Shown: piece by piece, positions 18,845 through 29,535 of the stretch
Position numbering within the stretch: position 1 is the stretch's first letter
Layout: every line of letters starts with the position of its first letter
Assembly: GCA_964473465.1 (NCBI GenBank)
Contig: CAYYPE010000005.1
Coordinates: 124,001 to 188,000, forward strand
Direction: 5' to 3'
Source of the DNA: CALHRB01 sp964473465
GTDB lineage: Bacteria > Bacteroidota > Ignavibacteria > Kapaibacteriales > UBA2268
DNA length: 64,000 nt
Notes under the pieces: generated by a model
The model's input: only the letters and a program-made list of their open reading frames with translations
Told to the model about the DNA's origin: nothing
Databases searched by the model: none
Translations under genes and position numbers: made by a program

Positions 18845-20953
18845 ATGAGTAACAGATTAAAAAATGAGTTGAGTCCATACTTGCTCCAACATTCTGAAAA
18901 TCCGGTGGATTGGTTTCCATGGTCAGATGAAGCTTTCGAAAAATCAATTAAAGAAGATAAGCCTATTTTTCTTTCAATAGGTTATTCTACATGTCATTGG
19001 TGCCATGTAATGGAAAAAGAGTCATTTGAGGATAAAGAGGTTGCTGAATTAATGAACAAGGCATTTGTTAACATAAAGGTTGATAGAGAAGAAAGACCAG
19101 ACATAGATCATATTTATATGGAAGTATGTCAAATGCTTACTGGAAGTGGTGGATGGCCCTTAACTGTAATTATGACACCAGAAAAAATCCCCTTTTTTGC
19201 TGGAACTTATTTTCCAAAACACTCTATGCAAGGCCGAATAGGAATGATTGACTTAATCAATAGAGTTCAGGAGCTATGGAATACAAACAAAGACTTGATT
19301 TATAAAACATCCAATGAAATTATTCAGAATTTACAAGGTGACATAAAAACAAATTCTGATTTTAGTATAGAGCCAATAATAACATCTGCAATTGATTCGC
19401 TTCATTCTTCTTATGACAGGCAATATGGTGGATTCGGGTATGCTCCAAAATTTCCAATCCCACATCAATTATTTTTTTTACTTGATTATTCCCAGACCAA
19501 AAATGACAGATATTCACTGGAAATTGTTAAGAATACATTATTTAAAATGCGTCTTGGGGGAATTTTTGACCAGATTGGATATGGCTTTCATAGATACTCA
19601 ACTGACAGGCAATGGCTTGTTCCACATTTTGAAAAAATGTTATACGATCAGGCTCTGCTTGTTCGGGCTTACCTCGATACATTTTCTTTTACAAAAAATA
19701 ATTTCTTTAAATTATCAGCTGAACAAACATTAGAATATGTTTTGAACAATCTGACTTCACCCGATGGTGGCTTTTATTCAGGGGAAGATGCTGATAGCGA
19801 AGGAATCGAAGGAAAATTTTATTTATGGAGAAAAAACGAGTTATTTGACATACCAAATCTGGATGTGGAATTTATTTCCAAAGTTTATAATATATCAGTC
19901 AATGGAAATTTCGTTGAAGAACACGAAAATACAAGTAATAATTTAAATATTCTTCATTTAACAAAAAATTTTTCGGAATTAGCCGCTGAACTGGAAATCT
20001 CCGAAGATGAATTTGTCAATCAATTAGCTTCCCAGAATAAACTAATGTATGATTACAGGGAAGAAAGAATACATCCATTCAAAGATGATAAAATTTTAAC
20101 TGATTGGAATGGTTTGATGATTTCAGCATTTTCTCAAGCAGGAAGAATACTTAATAATTTTAATTATATAGAAATTGCAAAAAAATCAGTAGAATTTACT
20201 TTAAATAATCTGACTTATACTATTGAAGAAAATCAAGATAGAACGATTTATCTATATCATCGTTTTAGGAATAATCAAGCTGGAATAGAAGGTAATATAG
20301 ACGATTATGCATTTTTTGTTAGTGGACTTCTTGAATTTTACAGATCTTGTCTTGATTTAAGTTATCTGAGATTAGCAAATGATTTAACAGAAACTATGAT
20401 AGAATTATTCGAAGATGCAGAGAATGGGGGTTTCTATTTCACTTCCAACGGTCAAAATGACTTAATAATAAGGAAAAAAATTATTTATGATGGGGCAATT
20501 CCCTCAGGAAACTCATATGCGCTGAATAACTTGATTTCACTTTATCATTTGACTGGAAACCCAGAATTTATGAACTCAGCAGACAGGTTAATTCATTTCT
20601 TTGGTAATGAAATCAGCAAAGCACCATCTGCATATACTTATTTTTTAAAAGGAATCTTAAGATACATTAATGGAACTGTTGATATTATTTTAGTTGGTGA
20701 TATTGATAATCCTAAAGTTAAAGAGTTTCTTGTGATAATCAATAATAATTATATACCGGGGGTTACATTGCTAAACATCAATGAACAAAATAAAAATGAA
20801 ATGAGAAAATTAAGTAAATTTACTGAAAACATTGAGATAAACCCGGAAAAGCCAGCGGTATATTTTTGTAATAATTTCCAATGTAGTTTACCAATATTTA
20901 CTACTGAAGAGCTTGAACATGCCCTGAGCGGAATTAACAATAAACAGGATTAA
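18845..20953 (+). CDS. DUF255 thioredoxin-fold protein (YyaL / SSP411 family)
   Basis: This is a 702-residue protein. Residues 1-160 are a thioredoxin-like DUF255 domain with the signature NPVDWFPWSDEAF and a CHWC motif (Cys50, Cys53), followed by GGWPLTVIMTP. The remainder is an (alpha/alpha)6-barrel-like domain with PHFEKMLYDQALL and SGEDADSEG motifs. The length matches family members (about 680-800 residues). The family is widespread, but its biochemical role is not firmly known; redox or glycan-related functions have been suggested. The 3' end overlaps the convergent dusB gene by 20 bp. Confidence 0.93.
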   Translation: MSNRLKNELSPYLLQHSENPVDWFPWSDEAFEKSIKEDKPIFLSIGYSTCHWCHVMEKESFEDKEVAELMNKAFVNIKVDREERPDIDHIYMEVCQMLTGSGGWPLTVIMTPEKIPFFAGTYFPKHSMQGRIGMIDLINRVQELWNTNKDLIYKTSNEIIQNLQGDIKTNSDFSIEPIITSAIDSLHSSYDRQYGGFGYAPKFPIPHQLFFLLDYSQTKNDRYSLEIVKNTLFKMRLGGIFDQIGYGFHRYSTDRQWLVPHFEKMLYDQALLVRAYLDTFSFTKNNFFKLSAEQTLEYVLNNLTSPDGGFYSGEDADSEGIEGKFYLWRKNELFDIPNLDVEFISKVYNISVNGNFVEEHENTSNNLNILHLTKNFSELAAELEISEDEFVNQLASQNKLMYDYREERIHPFKDDKILTDWNGLMISAFSQAGRILNNFNYIEIAKKSVEFTLNNLTYTIEENQDRTIYLYHRFRNNQAGIEGNIDDYAFFVSGLLEFYRSCLDLSYLRLANDLTETMIELFEDAENGGFYFTSNGQNDLIIRKKIIYDGAIPSGNSYALNNLISLYHLTGNPEFMNSADRLIHFFGNEISKAPSAYTYFLKGILRYINGTVDIILVGDIDNPKVKEFLVIINNNYIPGVTLLNINEQNKNEMRKLSKFTENIEINPEKPAVYFCNNFQCSLPIFTTEELEHALSGINNKQD

Positions 20954-21947
20954 TCTGAAGATATTCCTTATAATTATACAAAATTTCAACAATTTCATCA
21001 TATGATTGGGTCTGAACTAATTGCTGACGTATTGGATGGGAATCAGGCAAGCCTTTTAAATACCCGGAATAATTCTTACGGAATTCAATTAAACCTCTAT
21101 TAATGCCTTTGAACTCAATTTCATTACGCAAATGTTCAAGACAAATTTCAATTCTTTCATTTATATCGGGAAGAGGAAGTTCATTCCCTGTTTCGAGATA
21201 ATATTTAGCTTCACGAAAGATAAATGGATAACCAATTGCAGCTCTTCCAATCATAACGGCATCACATCCGGTTTCCTCAAATGCTCGTTTAACATCTTTG
21301 TGATTTTTAACGTCCCCATTGAGAATGACCGGTATGCTAATATTTGATTTAATCTTTTCAATCCATGACCAATCAGCTTCTCCTTTGATGGCTTCTATTC
21401 TTGTTCTGCAATGAATAGCTAATGCGGCTATACCGATATCTTCGAGCCGTTTTGCTAAATCAACAATTATTATTGAGCTTTTATCCCAGCCAAGTCTTGT
21501 TTTTACAGTTACAGGAACAGATACAGAATCAACAACAGCTTTAGTCATAGCAACCATTTTATCAGGTTCTTTGAGAAGTGCAGCCCCTGCATTATTTCTG
21601 ACAACATTTTTAACCCAGCAGCCATAATTAATATCAATGAAATCTACACCAATTTCTTCAATTATTTGAGCTGATTTTACCATTGCATCAATGTTACTTC
21701 CAAAAATCTGGAGGGCAACAGGTCGTTCTCGATCGTCAATCAGCATTTTTTGTCTGGATCGTTTGGCATCCCTGATTATACCTTCTGAAGCAATAAACTC
21801 GGAATATACAATATCTGCACCTAATTTACGGCATATAAGACGGAAGGGTAAATCAGTAACATCTTCCATAGGTGCTAATAATACAGGGTTAGTAACTTCA
21901 ATATTACCAATTTTTAAAAAACCATATTTATTATCATTTTCAAACAT
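20934..21947 (-). CDS. dusB: tRNA-dihydrouridine synthase, DusB-like
   Basis: This is a 337-residue FMN-dependent TIM barrel. Visible motifs are APMEDVTDLPFR at the N-terminus, the QIFGSN and DINYGCW region with catalytic-site cysteine, TVKTRLGWD, IHCRTR, and NGDVKN/GRAAIGYPF near the phosphate-binding end. The order and length fit the DusB group, which reduces uridine in the tRNA D-loop using NADPH. One deviation is DINYGCWVKNV, where most Dus proteins have DINMGCP followed by an K(I/V)(V/T)K; a Trp replaces the Pro. It is divergent from rtcB across 79 bp and overlaps the DUF255 gene at its 3' end. Confidence 0.93.
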   Translation of the reverse strand: MFENDNKYGFLKIGNIEVTNPVLLAPMEDVTDLPFRLICRKLGADIVYSEFIASEGIIRDAKRSRQKMLIDDRERPVALQIFGSNIDAMVKSAQIIEEIGVDFIDINYGCWVKNVVRNNAGAALLKEPDKMVAMTKAVVDSVSVPVTVKTRLGWDKSSIIIVDLAKRLEDIGIAALAIHCRTRIEAIKGEADWSWIEKIKSNISIPVILNGDVKNHKDVKRAFEETGCDAVMIGRAAIGYPFIFREAKYYLETGNELPLPDINERIEICLEHLRNEIEFKGINRGLIEFRKNYSGYLKGLPDSHPIRQQLVQTQSYDEIVEILYNYKEYLQINPVYC

Positions 21948-21993
21948 TAATTTATAAATGAACTTTTGATTGTTTTTAAAATTTGTTTTTAAA

Positions 21994-22004
21994 TTGTATA
22001 TTAT
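21994..22004 (+). promoter_or_regulatory. Possible promoter element upstream of rtcB
   Basis: The sequence TTGTATATTAT lies 22 bp upstream of the rtcB start in the divergent dusB-rtcB gap. It shares its core with sites near 13475 (minus) and 37927 (plus). A TATATT -10 box is plausible, but no convincing -35 sits at 17 bp. The spacing to the start would imply a short leader. Confidence 0.25.
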
Positions 22005-22026
22005 CTAAATATTTTAAAGACGTAAA

Positions 22027-23463
22027 ATGATAGAAAAACTAATAAAGATTGAAGAAGTAAAATGGAAAATTTCCAAAGAGACTTCAAAAAAAATGAAAGT
22101 CCCTGCATATATTTTTGCAACCCGTGATATGATTGAAACAATATCAAAGGATAGGTCAATATCACAATTAATGAATGTTACATCACTGCCCGGAATTCAG
22201 AGTCATGCCCTCGTAATGCCGGATGTCCACGAAGGTTATGGCTTTCCGATCGGTGCAGTTGCAGCTACCGATCTGGAGGAAGGGGTGATTTCACCCGGTG
22301 GTATAGGTTATGATATTAATTGTGGCATTAGATTGCTAATAACGGATATAAATAAAAATGAAATAAAGAATTACATAAAAAAAATATCATCTGAAATTTA
22401 TAATGCTGTTCCCTCCGGGGTTGGTAAATCGGGTTTGATAAAGTTGAGCATAAAAGAGCTTGACCATGTATTAGATGGTGGTTGTAAATGGGCTGAAAAA
22501 GAAGGATATACAAGATCGAACGATACAGAATTTATTGAATCCAGAGGATTTTTAAAAACCGCCGATAGCTCAAAAGTATCCAATGAAGCAAAAGAGCGGG
22601 GGAGAGATCAGTTAGGAACAATGGGAGCAGGAAATCACTTTATTGAGATTGACTTTGTGGAAAAAGTTTTTGATGAAGATGGTGCAAAGATTTACAATCT
22701 GAGTGAGGGACAAATAGTTTTACTCATTCACACAGGCTCAAGAGGCTTAGGACATCAGGTAGCCACAGACTATATCAGATTGATGACAAAAACATTGAAG
22801 AAATATGAAATTGATTTGCCTGATATAGAATTAGCCTGTGCTCCTTTTTATTCTGATGAGGGGAAATCTTATTTTTCTGCAATGAGTGCCGCAGCTAATT
22901 TTGCATGGGTTAACCGTCAGATAATAACATATCAAATCAGGAACAGCTGGGAAACAGTATTTGGTAAAAACAGCAAAGTTAATATTCTATATGATGTAGC
23001 CCATAATATTGCAAAAATTGAAAAACATAGAATAAATGAAGGAGAGAAAGAGGTTATCGTTCATCGAAAAGGAGCAACAAGGGCTTTTCCACCGAATCAT
23101 CCTGAAATTCCGACAAAATATAAGAAAGTAGGACAACCGGTTTTGATTCCCGGGAGTATGGGAACAAAGTCCTATGTTCTTGCCGGTCAGGAAGCAAGTA
23201 TGAGAGAATCCTTTGGTTCTGCATGTCATGGAGCTGGAAGGTTATTATCAAGAACTACTGCCAAAAAAAACATCCCTGTCGAGTCATTATTAAATGATTT
23301 AGCCGATAAAGGAATTTTAATCCAGACTGGTTCGATGAAAGGAGTAACAGAAGAAGCCCCGCAGGCTTACAAAAATGTAGAGCAGGTGGTTGATGTTGTT
23401 TGTAGAGCAAATATTGCAAAAAGAATAGCAAGATTAAAACCGATTGCGGTAATTAAAGGTTAG
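22027..23463 (+). CDS. rtcB: RNA-splicing ligase RtcB
   Basis: This is a 478-residue protein of RtcB length. Conserved pieces are the MPDVHEGYGFPIGAVAA strand, GGIGYDINCGIRLL with the metal-binding Asp/Cys, an MGAGNHFIEID motif, HTGSRGLGHQ, VAHNIAK, and the guanylylated-His loop CHGAGR with His401. RtcB joins RNA 2',3'-cyclic phosphate and 5'-OH ends using GTP and Mn2+. No archease or RtcA gene is adjacent. The 3' end is two bp from the convergent unknown gene at 23466. Confidence 0.96.
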   Translation: MIEKLIKIEEVKWKISKETSKKMKVPAYIFATRDMIETISKDRSISQLMNVTSLPGIQSHALVMPDVHEGYGFPIGAVAATDLEEGVISPGGIGYDINCGIRLLITDINKNEIKNYIKKISSEIYNAVPSGVGKSGLIKLSIKELDHVLDGGCKWAEKEGYTRSNDTEFIESRGFLKTADSSKVSNEAKERGRDQLGTMGAGNHFIEIDFVEKVFDEDGAKIYNLSEGQIVLLIHTGSRGLGHQVATDYIRLMTKTLKKYEIDLPDIELACAPFYSDEGKSYFSAMSAAANFAWVNRQIITYQIRNSWETVFGKNSKVNILYDVAHNIAKIEKHRINEGEKEVIVHRKGATRAFPPNHPEIPTKYKKVGQPVLIPGSMGTKSYVLAGQEASMRESFGSACHGAGRLLSRTTAKKNIPVESLLNDLADKGILIQTGSMKGVTEEAPQAYKNVEQVVDVVCRANIAKRIARLKPIAVIKG

Positions 23464-23465
23464 AA

Positions 23466-24017
23466 TTATAATCTTGCTTTCAAATGATTTTTATAGTCTA
23501 AATCAACTTCCTGATGTAAAGATTCTGAATAAAAGTATGAATCAATAGAATGAAGAAAATACTTTGAGTTATCTATAGCATCAAAAAGAATCCTAATCTC
23601 TCTTTGAGTATTTTCGTCAAGAGCAATCCAAACTGGATCGTCCATTTTAACGCTCAGAATAAAGTTCACACAAATAGCTTCATCGTCATCAAATCTGGCA
23701 AATTCCCAATCTTCGAACAAAAGTAAATCAGTATCGTATAAATTATTAATTTTTTGAATGAGATAATACCCAATTTTCCAGTGCATTTGGTCAACTTCAT
23801 CGTAAATCCATTTGGAGGCATCAGGAGAGAGAGGTATGTTCACAATTTCCGGAAATGCAGTGCCTTTAGGGCAAAGTTGGACATATTCACCTTTAACCCT
23901 AAAAAGCCCGTCAAATTCAAGATAAGCAATCTTTTTGGATATCTTGTCTGCCTTGCGAACTGCCTGACTTGTATAATCTGCTATTAGTTTAATCCTAAAA
24001 TCATCAACTGTTTTCAT
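23466..24017 (-). CDS. Hypothetical protein, 183 residues, unrecognised
   Basis: I do not recognise a family. The protein is soluble, without signal peptide or membrane helix, and acidic in its middle. There is a cluster of Asp and Glu around residues 100-115 (FARFDDDEAICVNF) and many aromatic residues throughout. It has no Cys pair or obvious catalytic motif. It starts 48 bp downstream of the acetoacetyl-CoA synthetase gene on the same strand, so it could be the third gene of that operon. Its end is two bp from the end of rtcB. Codon use looks like its neighbours and the frame is intact, which favours a real gene. Confidence 0.75.
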   Translation of the reverse strand: MKTVDDFRIKLIADYTSQAVRKADKISKKIAYLEFDGLFRVKGEYVQLCPKGTAFPEIVNIPLSPDASKWIYDEVDQMHWKIGYYLIQKINNLYDTDLLLFEDWEFARFDDDEAICVNFILSVKMDDPVWIALDENTQREIRILFDAIDNSKYFLHSIDSYFYSESLHQEVDLDYKNHLKARL

Positions 24018-24065
24018 ATCTTATTCAAAAATTAACACGATAAAAAAACAAAAATAAAAAATAAT

Positions 24066-26016
<1,951 letters not shown>

Positions 26017-26027
<11 letters not shown>

Positions 26028-26982
26028 GTATCATTCCGTAATAAATAACTAATAACCATGCTTTTTCAATATCATCATTGTTCAAAGCCTGCTGTATCAA
26101 TAATTCAATAAAGATTAATGAATTATAAAATCCATTTAAAATTAGATATTTCAAAGATGAAATTGCTTGCTCAAAGTTATTATTGTAATAATGAATCCAA
26201 AAAGTATTTTCAGTGCATTCAGTTGTTGCGATGGAATCAAAGAATTTTTTAGCTTCATCATTAGAAGGAATTACTTGACTTATGGCAAGTTTAGCTAAAT
26301 TATTTGCAGTGAGAATTCTGGATTTTAATATATATTCTGGCAAAGCATTATAACCAACAGGATTAGAAGGTGGCTTTTTTAAACTGAACAAAGAATCACC
26401 AAAGGCATTTGTATAAAAATCGGCTCCATTTCTTCCGATGTGGCGGATTAGATTAGGGTGGATAATCCCATCTTTAATGATTTCATCAGCAATATGAAAT
26501 TTAATGACCTCACATATAGCGATATTGCCAGCTCCAGGTCTGTCACTTGTATGAAACATATTAATCATTTTGCATTCCATTTGAAAAGGTGATTCTTTTA
26601 CTCTTTTGGGTTTAACCATGTCTGAGTCAATAGGGGTCAATCCTGATTTTTCAAATTCATTTACTTCAGGTTCGAATTCAGCAGAGGCTAAATTGATCTG
26701 ATGGGTCATAAATTCAGTTACTGCATTAACAACACATTCCTTTGTTGAAATTAAGTTATTATAGGTATCTTTCAAAGTATTATCCCGTCCTCTTCTTGCG
26801 GGTGAGAAAGCTATTATAGGAGGGTTAGAGCCAAAAGCATTATAAAAAGAAAAAGGCGAAAGATTGAGAATTCCATCTTCGGAAATCGTAGAGACAAGAG
26901 CTATCGGTCTTGGAGCAATTCCACCAAGCATATAACCATGAACTTGCCTTTGTGTCAATTGATTTGGTTCAAAACTAATCAT
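26017..26982 (-). CDS. Flavin reductase-like protein with extra C-terminal domain
   Basis: This is a 321-residue protein. The first about 205 residues match the DIM6/NTAB flavin-reductase-like FMN-binding fold: GGIAPRPIALVSTISEDGILNLSPFS is seen as GIAPRPIALVST and NLSPFSFYNAF, then PPIIAFSPARR and a KTREC-type KECVVN segment. Residues about 225-321 are an additional helical part rich in Leu/Ile/Asn, which ordinary members of about 200 residues lack. The family binds FMN; a reductase or oxygenase partner role is only inferred. It is the first gene of a minus-strand pair with acetoacetyl-CoA synthetase (11-bp overlap) and diverges from the HPPD gene across 177 bp, so it may share aromatic-catabolism control. 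Confidence 0.85.
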
Positions 26983-27159
26983 AAAAAGATCTCTTATTGG
27001 TCAGCTAAAAAATATTTTAAACTTGCAAAAAAAATTGTAATTTGTATTTAATTCAAATCAAATTTAACAATTAATACTAAAATTTATTATATTTTAACAT
27101 TGATTTATTTAGTAATAAAATAAACTAAGTTTGAGGATAAAATTTAAATGAGGTAAATC

Positions 27160-28326
27160 ATGCAAATGGATATATGTTATGGTGGTATCCCAAGCAAAAT
27201 ACCACAAAATTCAATGGGAATCAGGTGCTATGATTATGTTGAGTTTTACGTTGGTAGTGCTAAGTTAGTAGCTTATTGGTTTGCTAAAGCTTTAGGGATG
27301 AAAATCTCAGCATACAGAGGACCCGAGACTGGAGTTCGGGATAGGATATCCTTCCTTTTGAAGTCAGATTTTGGAATGAAGTTCTTGATTACTTCAGCAT
27401 TGCAACCCGAAACATTTGATATTAATTCTTTTGTTGAACTTCATGGTGATGGAGTAAAAAGATGGTCTGTTGAAGTAGTTGATGTAAAGGAAACCTTTAA
27501 TAAAGCCATCAAAAATGGAGCTATCCCGGTCAGACTACCACAAAAAAGCGAAGATAATCAGGGTTATGTTGAAGAAGCTGCAATAAGACTTTATGGTGAT
27601 TGCGAGATTAATTTTGTTAATTATGATAATTATCAAGGATTGTTTAAGCCGGGATTTGGCGAGCCAATTCAGAATATTGAAATTAAATGCGAAGAAACAG
27701 GGTTAAAGTTAATTGATCATATTGTTGGAAATGTTCATATAAATGAAATGGATTACTGGGCTGATTATATAAATAAATCGTTAGATTTTGAAACATTTAT
27801 ATATTTTGGTCCGGGCGATATTTCAACAAAATATTCTGCATTACTTTCAAAAGTTGTCAGGTCAAAAGATGGGATAATCAAAAATCCAATTAACGAACCA
27901 TACGAAGCAGAGCGACTTTCGCAAATTGAAGAATATACACAACAATATAGAGGTTCAGGTATTCAGCATATAGCAATCAGCACGCTTGATATCATTAAGA
28001 CGGTCAGTGCTTTGAAAGCAAATGGAGTAGAATTTCTGGATGCACCTCCTGATACATATTATGAGGCATTATCAAAACGTGAATTTGGATTAACTGAAGA
28101 TATAAATGAATTACAGAAACTTGGCATTTTATGTGATGTCGAAGGACAGGGATATTTACTACAAATATTTACAAAACCAGTATTCAATCGTCCGACGTTT
28201 TTCTTCGAGATTATTCAGCGAAGAAATGGAGCATCAGGTTTTGGTCAGGGAAATTTTCAGGCATTATTTGAAGCTATAGAAAGAGATCAGGAAAAAAGAG
28301 GTAATTTAATCAAAACTAAAGTCTAA
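27160..28326 (+). CDS. hppD: 4-hydroxyphenylpyruvate dioxygenase
   Basis: This is a 388-residue protein made of two glyoxalase-fold halves. The Fe(II) facial triad is complete: His187 in DHIVGNVH, His270 in GIQHIAIS, and Glu350 in FFFEIIQRRNG. Spacings (83 and 80) match the family. The gating C-terminal helix GFGQGNFQALFEAIE is also present. The enzyme converts 4-hydroxyphenylpyruvate to homogentisate with O2, the second step of aerobic tyrosine breakdown. A GAGG ribosome-binding site precedes the ATG. The homogentisate dioxygenase gene follows after 18 bp. This implies an organism that meets oxygen. Confidence 0.97.
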   Translation: MQMDICYGGIPSKIPQNSMGIRCYDYVEFYVGSAKLVAYWFAKALGMKISAYRGPETGVRDRISFLLKSDFGMKFLITSALQPETFDINSFVELHGDGVKRWSVEVVDVKETFNKAIKNGAIPVRLPQKSEDNQGYVEEAAIRLYGDCEINFVNYDNYQGLFKPGFGEPIQNIEIKCEETGLKLIDHIVGNVHINEMDYWADYINKSLDFETFIYFGPGDISTKYSALLSKVVRSKDGIIKNPINEPYEAERLSQIEEYTQQYRGSGIQHIAISTLDIIKTVSALKANGVEFLDAPPDTYYEALSKREFGLTEDINELQKLGILCDVEGQGYLLQIFTKPVFNRPTFFFEIIQRRNGASGFGQGNFQALFEAIERDQEKRGNLIKTKV

Positions 28327-28344
28327 CAATTTTTAAAGAACATT

Positions 28345-29505
28345 ATGGCATTCTATCATAAACTTGGTTTAATACCAACAAAAAAACATATTACATTTTA
28401 TAAAAAAGATGGAAAATCTTTATTCAGGGAGGAATTGGTCAGTACAAAAGGTTTTTCTGGTATTTACAGCACAAAATATCATATAAATGCACCAACAAAA
28501 ACTTTAGAAATTCGGGAGCTGGATAGAATACATATGGATTTATGGGATGATATGCCTTTACAGCATATACATTTCAAGACAGACCTGAAAAAAAGTGAAG
28601 GTGATTTTTTTAGCTCAAGGAATATTTTTCTTCAGAACCCACATTGTTTGATAAGCACTGCCCATCCGACTAAAAACAGTGAATATTTTTATAAAAATGC
28701 ATATTCTCATGAATATATATTTGTTCATCACGGAGAAGGCATTTTTTTATCTGAATATGGAAAGATTAAATTTGAACCCGGCGACCAGATAATCGTTCCG
28801 ATGGGTACAATATATCAAATGAATTTTAATAGTTTCGAAAACAACAAGCTTTTTATAGTTGAATCTGACACTGCTTTCGAAATTCCCAAACACTACAGAA
28901 ATGATTACGGTCAATTAACTGAAGATGCACCATATGGCGAGAGAGATTTTAAACTTCCAGAATATTTCGAACCTTATGATAATGATGGTCGTTTCAAATT
29001 ATTGATAAAGACAGGATTGAGAATTTTTGAATACATCCTTCCACATCACCCTTATGACATTGTTGGATGGGATGGATATTTATATCCCTTTGCAATAAAT
29101 ATAAAGGATTTTGCACCAAAGGTTGGTAAACTTCATTTACCACCTCCTGTTCATTTATTGTTCGACACACAACATTTTGTATTATGTAATTTTTGTCCGA
29201 GACTTTTTGATTTTCATCCTGAGGCTATCCCTGTTCCTTACTTTCATACCAATGTCGAAAGTGCAGAGGTTCTATATTATGTAGAAGGGGATTTTATGTC
29301 TCGCAAGGGGGTAGGAGAGGGGTCTGTAACCTTACATCCACTTGGTTTACCTCACGGACCTCAACCCGGCAAGATTGAAGAATCATTAGGAGCCAAAGAA
29401 ACATTTGAATACGCTGTTATGATAGATACATTTGCCCCATTAGGAGCAACAAAAAACGTAAATGAAACTATGGATGAAAAATATTATTTATCTTGGCTCG
29501 ATTGA
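28345..29505 (+). CDS. hmgA: Homogentisate 1,2-dioxygenase
   Basis: This is a 386-residue cupin-fold dioxygenase of the shorter bacterial type. The iron-site region near the C-terminus contains PYFHTNVESAEVLYYVEGDF followed by TLHPLGLPHGPQPG, carrying the conserved His residues. The acidic ligand seems to be one residue further from the first His than in the classical HRNxxSE pattern (see finding). The enzyme opens homogentisate to 4-maleylacetoacetate. It lies 18 bp after hppD and 30 bp before the aminotransferase gene, in one plus-strand operon. Confidence 0.94.
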   Translation: MAFYHKLGLIPTKKHITFYKKDGKSLFREELVSTKGFSGIYSTKYHINAPTKTLEIRELDRIHMDLWDDMPLQHIHFKTDLKKSEGDFFSSRNIFLQNPHCLISTAHPTKNSEYFYKNAYSHEYIFVHHGEGIFLSEYGKIKFEPGDQIIVPMGTIYQMNFNSFENNKLFIVESDTAFEIPKHYRNDYGQLTEDAPYGERDFKLPEYFEPYDNDGRFKLLIKTGLRIFEYILPHHPYDIVGWDGYLYPFAINIKDFAPKVGKLHLPPPVHLLFDTQHFVLCNFCPRLFDFHPEAIPVPYFHTNVESAEVLYYVEGDFMSRKGVGEGSVTLHPLGLPHGPQPGKIEESLGAKETFEYAVMIDTFAPLGATKNVNETMDEKYYLSWLD

Positions 29506-29535
29506 ATAGTTTTTAGTTAATTGATTTTATTTTTT

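Noticed and set aside
29521..29535. TTG start upstream of the aminotransferase
   Set aside because: It adds only five hydrophobic residues with no family match; the ATG at 29536 fits the HisC N-terminus.
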